A program made the position numbers and the translations under genes. The notes under the pieces were generated by a model. It saw only the letters and a list, made by a program, of their open reading frames with translations, was not told where the DNA came from and made no database searches. From Actinomycetes bacterium (GTDB taxonomy: Bacteria > Actinomycetota > Acidimicrobiia > Acidimicrobiales > RAAP-2), in the NCBI GenBank assembly GCA_021806045.1, contig JAJZDI010000007.1:1-42802 (forward strand): a DNA stretch of 42,802 nucleotides, read 5' to 3'. This document shows positions 39,429 through 42,802 of this stretch, piece by piece (positions within the stretch are counted from its first letter, which is position 1; each line of letters opens with the position of its first letter).

Positions 39429-40271
39429 TCAGGCGTTCCCCAGAATGCGCTCGGTGAAGGCGACGCACAGCGTGGCCACCTGATCCGGATCGACGGCTAG
39501 CTGCAAAGCCCGCCGTGCCATCGCGACACCCTCACCAGCCTTGCGGCCGAAGAGCGCGTCCATGAGCTCCAACGCCTGTCGAGTGACGTCCGCGGAACGC
39601 TGATCTGTCAGCAGACCAGCGATGGTCTCAGCGACGTCGGCCGGCCGGGACGTCTGCATGATGCGGTAAACGTCCGCCGCGTCCTTGTCGCTGAGGCGGT
39701 CAGGCCGACCACCCTGGACCCGGTCGTTGATCTTGTGTGCCTTGGCAACGAGAAGCGCAGCGAGGCCGGCGACCTCGACCGTGACGGTCCGCATGTCGGA
39801 CGGATCGAGCGCTGTGACCACCATGGGGCTGTGATCTACGAGAGCAGCCTCCAGCCCAACCGCCCGCCGTGCTGCGCGCTTGCCGTGCGGCGGGATGCGC
39901 GCACCGCGTCGGCCCTCGCCCGTGCTCGCTCCCTCGGGAACGATGAGGTCGATCGGGACGACAACGTCCTCGCCTCCGACTCGCACGACCTTCCGCCACA
40001 TGCCCGGCTGCTCGGCGTCAAAGTTGGCTCCGCTCATGAGCGCTTCGAGGTCCGGCTCGGATCGGAGCAGAGTCGGATCGATCGCGAGATCACCGTCGGT
40101 GGTGTAGGGAGCGATCGTGATTCCGACGTCACCGTGACCTGTGCGCAGATAGACAGCCTGCGCTCCGACGACGATCACTGCGGGTCCGTGTGGAGCCAGC
40201 AGTGTCAGGGCATCCAGCAGGACGGCGCGGGCAGCGACGTAGAGAGGATCCGGAGCGGGGCCGTCACTCAT
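39429..40271 (-). CDS. AbiEii-like nucleotidyltransferase toxin (type IV TA)
   Basis: A 280-residue nucleotidyltransferase-fold protein, probably the toxin of an AbiE-type system. The pattern VVGAQAVYLRTG followed by TTDGDLAI gives metal-binding D59 and D61, and the third acidic residue is D108 in VVPIDLIVPE. The helical region LLVAKAHKINDR with LSDKDAADVYRIM matches AbiEii-like proteins. These toxins transfer nucleotides to a target, reported for related proteins to be tRNA. The start overlaps the stop of the upstream AbiEi-like gene by 8 bases, the usual arrangement of an antitoxin-toxin operon. Base composition is less GC-rich than the core genes. Confidence 0.8.
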   Translation of the reverse strand: MSDGPAPDPLYVAARAVLLDALTLLAPHGPAVIVVGAQAVYLRTGHGDVGITIAPYTTDGDLAIDPTLLRSEPDLEALMSGANFDAEQPGMWRKVVRVGGEDVVVPIDLIVPEGASTGEGRRGARIPPHGKRAARRAVGLEAALVDHSPMVVTALDPSDMRTVTVEVAGLAALLVAKAHKINDRVQGGRPDRLSDKDAADVYRIMQTSRPADVAETIAGLLTDQRSADVTRQALELMDALFGRKAGEGVAMARRALQLAVDPDQVATLCVAFTERILGNA

Positions 40272-41343
40272 CGGCAGACCGATCTGGGAGACGGTCGAGG
40301 CGCCACAGGCTCTCGTTGTCCGTCATCCACTGCAGCAGGGCGTCGCCCTCGGCAGGCATCCGGCCGTTCCCCGTCAGGCAGTCCACGGCAGCTTGCGAGG
40401 GTGCGACGTAGGTGACGCCGTCCACGACGGATGTGCTCTCCCAGACCACGGGATTGAATGCCTGGAGGATGGCGACGTTGGCGCCCTGATCGGCCGGGAT
40501 GAGGCCGAGTGCCTCGACCACCGCCTTGGGCTCGTCGGCATAGACCGTGAGGAGCGTCGGCGCGGCGACCGGCGCCAGCCGTCTAGCGGCAAAGGATCCG
40601 GTGACCGCGGCGCGCCCGACACTCCGCCGGAGCTGCTCCAGCGCCGTCGCTGCACCGGCGGGTGCGAGATAGCGCTGCGCCTTGTTCGTGCGGAAGACGT
40701 CATACGTCTCGGCCCAGCGGCGCAGGATCCGGATCACGTCGACGGACTTCACCCGGCCACGCTCGAAGCGCTCGACCAGTGCCTCGTCGTCGAGCGAGGT
40801 GAGCACCCGGGAGACGTAGCTCACGGCGAGGCCCGAGGAGGCAGCCAGCTCTCGGACCCCGTACGGCGGGCGAACGTCGACCAGGAACCGAATCAGTCGG
40901 CCCGCCTTGGGGCCCTGAACGCGAGCCTTGCCCTTCGGCTGCGGATTCGGGTCCTTCAGGGCTCCCTGGGTTTCGATGTAGACGGTTGGGTTGTCGAGGC
41001 GGATCCGTGCGTTGCCGGTCAGGTCGAGGTAATTGATCTGCTCGGCGGCGAGCAGTTCCCGCGTCCGGGGGCTCAGCCACGTCGCGACGAGCAGGATGGG
41101 GATGTTCGGGGAGAGGAGCTTGAGGGTCCGCCCGACTCCGGTGAGGAGCCGGTCGACGTCACGCGGGCCGAACCCACGCCTCACCTCGACGACCACCGTC
41201 GTGTAGGTGCCGTTCGAGCCTTTGATGTCGATGGCGGCACCGACCGTGGTGCCGTCCATCTGGAAATCGGCGCGAGAGGTCGGTCCGACCTCCCAGCTCT
41301 CGGGGAGGCGCTGTTGGAGCCAGGCAACGGCGGCCTTGGCCAT
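40264..41343 (-). CDS. AbiEi-like antitoxin/transcriptional regulator
   Basis: About 359 residues. The N-terminal part has a nuclease-like alpha/beta fold pattern (VVVEVRRGFGPRDVDRLL, then EQINYLDLTGNARIRLDN), the middle a winged helix (GVRELAASSGLAVSYVSRVL), and the C-terminal half the AbiEi-type domain. In AbiE systems this protein represses the operon and opposes the toxin. The ATG at 41343 is preferred: several copies of a GTTCTC element, likely operators, lie just upstream at 41347-41457, and a TATCGT -10 lies at 41392-41387. A GTG at 41388 would extend the protein by 15 residues but place two of these elements inside it. Confidence 0.75.
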   Translation of the reverse strand: MAKAAVAWLQQRLPESWEVGPTSRADFQMDGTTVGAAIDIKGSNGTYTTVVVEVRRGFGPRDVDRLLTGVGRTLKLLSPNIPILLVATWLSPRTRELLAAEQINYLDLTGNARIRLDNPTVYIETQGALKDPNPQPKGKARVQGPKAGRLIRFLVDVRPPYGVRELAASSGLAVSYVSRVLTSLDDEALVERFERGRVKSVDVIRILRRWAETYDVFRTNKAQRYLAPAGAATALEQLRRSVGRAAVTGSFAARRLAPVAAPTLLTVYADEPKAVVEALGLIPADQGANVAILQAFNPVVWESTSVVDGVTYVAPSQAAVDCLTGNGRMPAEGDALLQWMTDNESLWRLDRLPDRSADE

Positions 41344-41346
41344 GTC

Positions 41347-41457
41347 GTTCTCTGCAAGTGGCCCGTTCTCTGTCACGGCGAACACCACGATAGCAGACAG
41401 TTGTTCTCTCTACATCAGCGTTCTGTGTTACTGAGAACAGGCTGTTTGAGAGAACAG
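41347..41457 (-). promoter_or_regulatory. AbiE-type operon promoter with repeated GTTCTC elements
   Basis: GTTCTCTG at 41347 and 41365 and GTTCTCTC at 41403 occur on the plus strand. Inverted copies, seen as GAGAAC, lie at 41433-41438 and 41450-41455. TTGTTCTCTC (41401-41410) and GAGAGAACAG (41448-41457) form a 10-bp inverted repeat with one mismatch. AbiEi proteins are known to autorepress through inverted repeats in their promoter, which this array fits. The region is AT-richer than anything else near it. Confidence 0.6.
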
Positions 41458-41460
41458 GCC

Positions 41461-41790
41461 AGGCGGCGAGTCCACCGGCTATCCCCTCGATGCCCCCGTG
41501 TCGTGGGTCCCTCACGGTGGCGAAGCCGGTCATTTCCGCCACCGATGGGCGGGCGTGAACGTCTGAAGCGACCCCGCCGCGAGCATCTGGTCCGGCCCTA
41601 CGTCGGCGGTCGGCTCCGGCAGGAGGGCGTCTTCGATCGCAGGTGCTGAACTCGAGAGCGCCCGTCCGTGGCCGTGTCGGGACTGGATGATTCCTCGTGG
41701 ATCTGCGCTCGGCGCGACACGGAAGTGGCGTGACACGCGTGCGCGGGTGGCAGGCTGCTGCGGAAGCCGATGGTGACGCCGACGATCCCA
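41461..41790. other. 330-bp stretch without a recognised gene
   Basis: Between the AbiE-type promoter and the PIN toxin's 3' end I see no convincing coding region, RNA gene or repeat. Short open frames here have no recognisable similarity and no start signals. It may hold decayed island DNA. Confidence 0.5.
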
Positions 41791-42356
41791 CTACCGCTCG
41801 TCTGGTTCGAGCAGTCGCACGGCGTCAGAGAACCGTGGGGTCCCACAGCGCTCGAGGCGGTTCAGCACGCCGTCGATGTCACTCGGTGGGTTTCGCAGAT
41901 CCCGGGCCTGTTCGGTGAGGACCTGGAGCACCAGCCCTGGGTGCAGGTCGAGCTGGTCCAGGAGGAAGTCGTCAGGGTGGGCGACTGCCACCCCGGTGGG
42001 CTCGAGGCGTTCCCCGGGGAAGTCCTTCACGTTGAACGTGACGATCACCTGGGCACCGCCTCGGATCGCTGCGGCCAGCACGTGACGATCGTCGTCGTCG
42101 GGGAGATCGAGACCGGCGCACACCGGTTCCCAACCCTCGACGAGCGCGTCCTCGAGGTGGCGTCCATGAGGTCGATCCTGCGCCGGATCCGGTCGTGCGG
42201 GATGTCCGGATGCACGTTCTGGAGGGCCCAGCTCGTCTCGTCGAGGATGCGCGCTGACCACAACGGCCCGTAGAAGCCACGTTCGGCGAGCCTGAGGAGC
42301 GTGTCGCACAGGGCGTTCGGGACCAGCACGCAGGCGTCGAGGAGCGCGGAGTACAC
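41791..42356 (-). pseudogene. PIN-domain toxin (VapC-like), frameshifted
   Basis: The first frame, from a GTG at 42356, reads MYSALLDACVLVPNALCDTL and continues to RIDLMDAT, a PIN-domain start with its acidic Asp. Protein similarity then continues in another frame as EDALVEGWEPV, DLPDDDDRHVLAAAIRGGAQ and VTFNVKDFPGE to the stop at 41791. Loss of one base near 42155 (ACCTCGAGG where ACC TTC GAG would keep the frame) explains the break. Both halves match one RNase-type PIN toxin family. The gene follows the HTH antitoxin gene by 14 bases. It is presumably inactive, unless this is a sequencing error. Confidence 0.8.
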
Positions 42357-42370
42357 GGAAGACCCGCCGC

Positions 42371-42802
42371 TTACGCGAGCTTCTGCCTGGCTTCGGCGAG
42401 GGCGGCCTCGTAGTCCTCGACCGTTCCTTCGTAGACCCCGAGGTCCTGGGAGTCGCCGGTCAGCTCGGACAGGGCCTGCCGGCGTTCGGTTTGCCTGGTC
42501 TGCTGGAACGTGAGCAAGTCGACGAGTCGGATCCTGCGGTGGCGGTTCGGGGTTTCGTAGGGGATCCGGCCATCCTCCAGCAGCTTGATGAGCGTCGGCC
42601 TGCTGACGCCGAGCAGATCGGCCGCCTGCTGCGTCGTGAGCCGCATGGCCAGCGGGGCCAGCGTGACGGCCTGTCCTCGGTGCATCGACGAGACGACCGT
42701 CGTGAGGACCCGTCGCAATTCGTCCGGAAGGAGTGCCTCGTCGCCGTCGGCGGCCACGAGCCGGAGCGGTTCATTACCTGCTTTGAGGAGGGCGGCCAAC
42801 GT
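42371..42802 (-). CDS. HTH (excisionase-like) antitoxin of the PIN toxin, truncated by the window edge
   Basis: At least 142 residues, with the 5' end probably beyond the window: the frame is open to the edge and only a TTG at 42799 offers a start. The core is a MerR/excisionase-type helix-turn-helix, LTTQQAADLLGVSRPTLIKLL followed by GRIPYETPNRHRRIRLVDLL, and the C-terminal tail YEGTVEDYEAALAEARQKL is helical and acidic. Proteins of this type precede PIN toxins as antitoxin and operon repressor. The TAA is 14 bases before the toxin start. Confidence 0.8.
   Translation of the reverse strand, partial: TLAALLKAGNEPLRLVAADGDEALLPDELRRVLTTVVSSMHRGQAVTLAPLAMRLTTQQAADLLGVSRPTLIKLLEDGRIPYETPNRHRRIRLVDLLTFQQTRQTERRQALSELTGDSQDLGVYEGTVEDYEAALAEARQKLA

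Noticed and set aside
41461-41790. Possible remnant of a transposase or integrase
   Set aside because: Short translated pieces in all frames gave no recognisable motif, and no terminal inverted repeats were seen.

Overview
The window is chromosomal DNA of a high-GC Gram-positive bacterium, most probably a member of the Actinomycetota. The signs are: very GC-rich codons throughout; enzyme families that use mycothiol (8059-9589) and probably coenzyme F420 (16693-17571); a SenX3-RegX3 type two-component pair; ClpS next to a DUF2017-like gene; and many genes that start 6-8 bases after a TANNNT -10 hexamer, as leaderless actinobacterial genes do. A deep branch such as Acidimicrobiia is my guess, not something the sequence proves.

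Layout. 83-7010: tRNA-Arg, a class III CoA-transferase behind a perfect TetR-type palindrome, an RNA m5U methyltransferase, a secreted alpha/beta hydrolase, a TetR regulator, a small membrane protein and alanine dehydrogenase. 7110-12429: acyl-CoA and redox genes, namely a hot-dog-fold protein, a mycothiol-dependent nitroreductase homologue divergent from a mycothiol-dependent isomerase-type enzyme, a DUF35 Zn-ribbon/OB-fold plus thiolase-like pair, and a quinone oxidoreductase. 12482-14368: a CHAD protein convergent with polyphosphate glucokinase, both linked to polyphosphate. 14465-22101: BluB, amidase, luciferase-like oxidoreductase, small unknowns, cytochrome P450 and a secernin-type C69 hydrolase.

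22135-28650 is a tight five-gene minus-strand operon for a stripped-down type IV secretion-like machine: a two-helix membrane protein, a VirB6/TrbL-like channel protein with a Gly/Pro-rich tail, an SCO6880-like membrane protein, a VirB4-like ATPase and a VirD4-like coupling ATPase. Start and stop codons overlap or nearly touch at every junction. One promoter drives it, with a near-perfect inverted repeat between and across its -35 and -10. No relaxase, integrase or cell-wall hydrolase is present, so it does not look like an ordinary conjugative element. This is the best candidate here for an undescribed system.

28782-38751 is core chromosome: SenX3-RegX3, seryl-tRNA synthetase, an ABC-2 exporter, an SDR protein, a thioredoxin-like protein, heme O and heme A synthases (CtaB/CtaA), ClpS and a DUF2017-like protein. 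38942-39248 holds tRNA-Glu, tRNA-Asp and tRNA-Phe. From 39249 to the right edge the base composition is lower in GC and the content changes to defence or toxin-antitoxin genes: an AbiE-type (type IV) pair and a PIN-toxin/HTH-antitoxin pair whose toxin gene carries a frameshift. This looks like an island beside tRNA-Phe.
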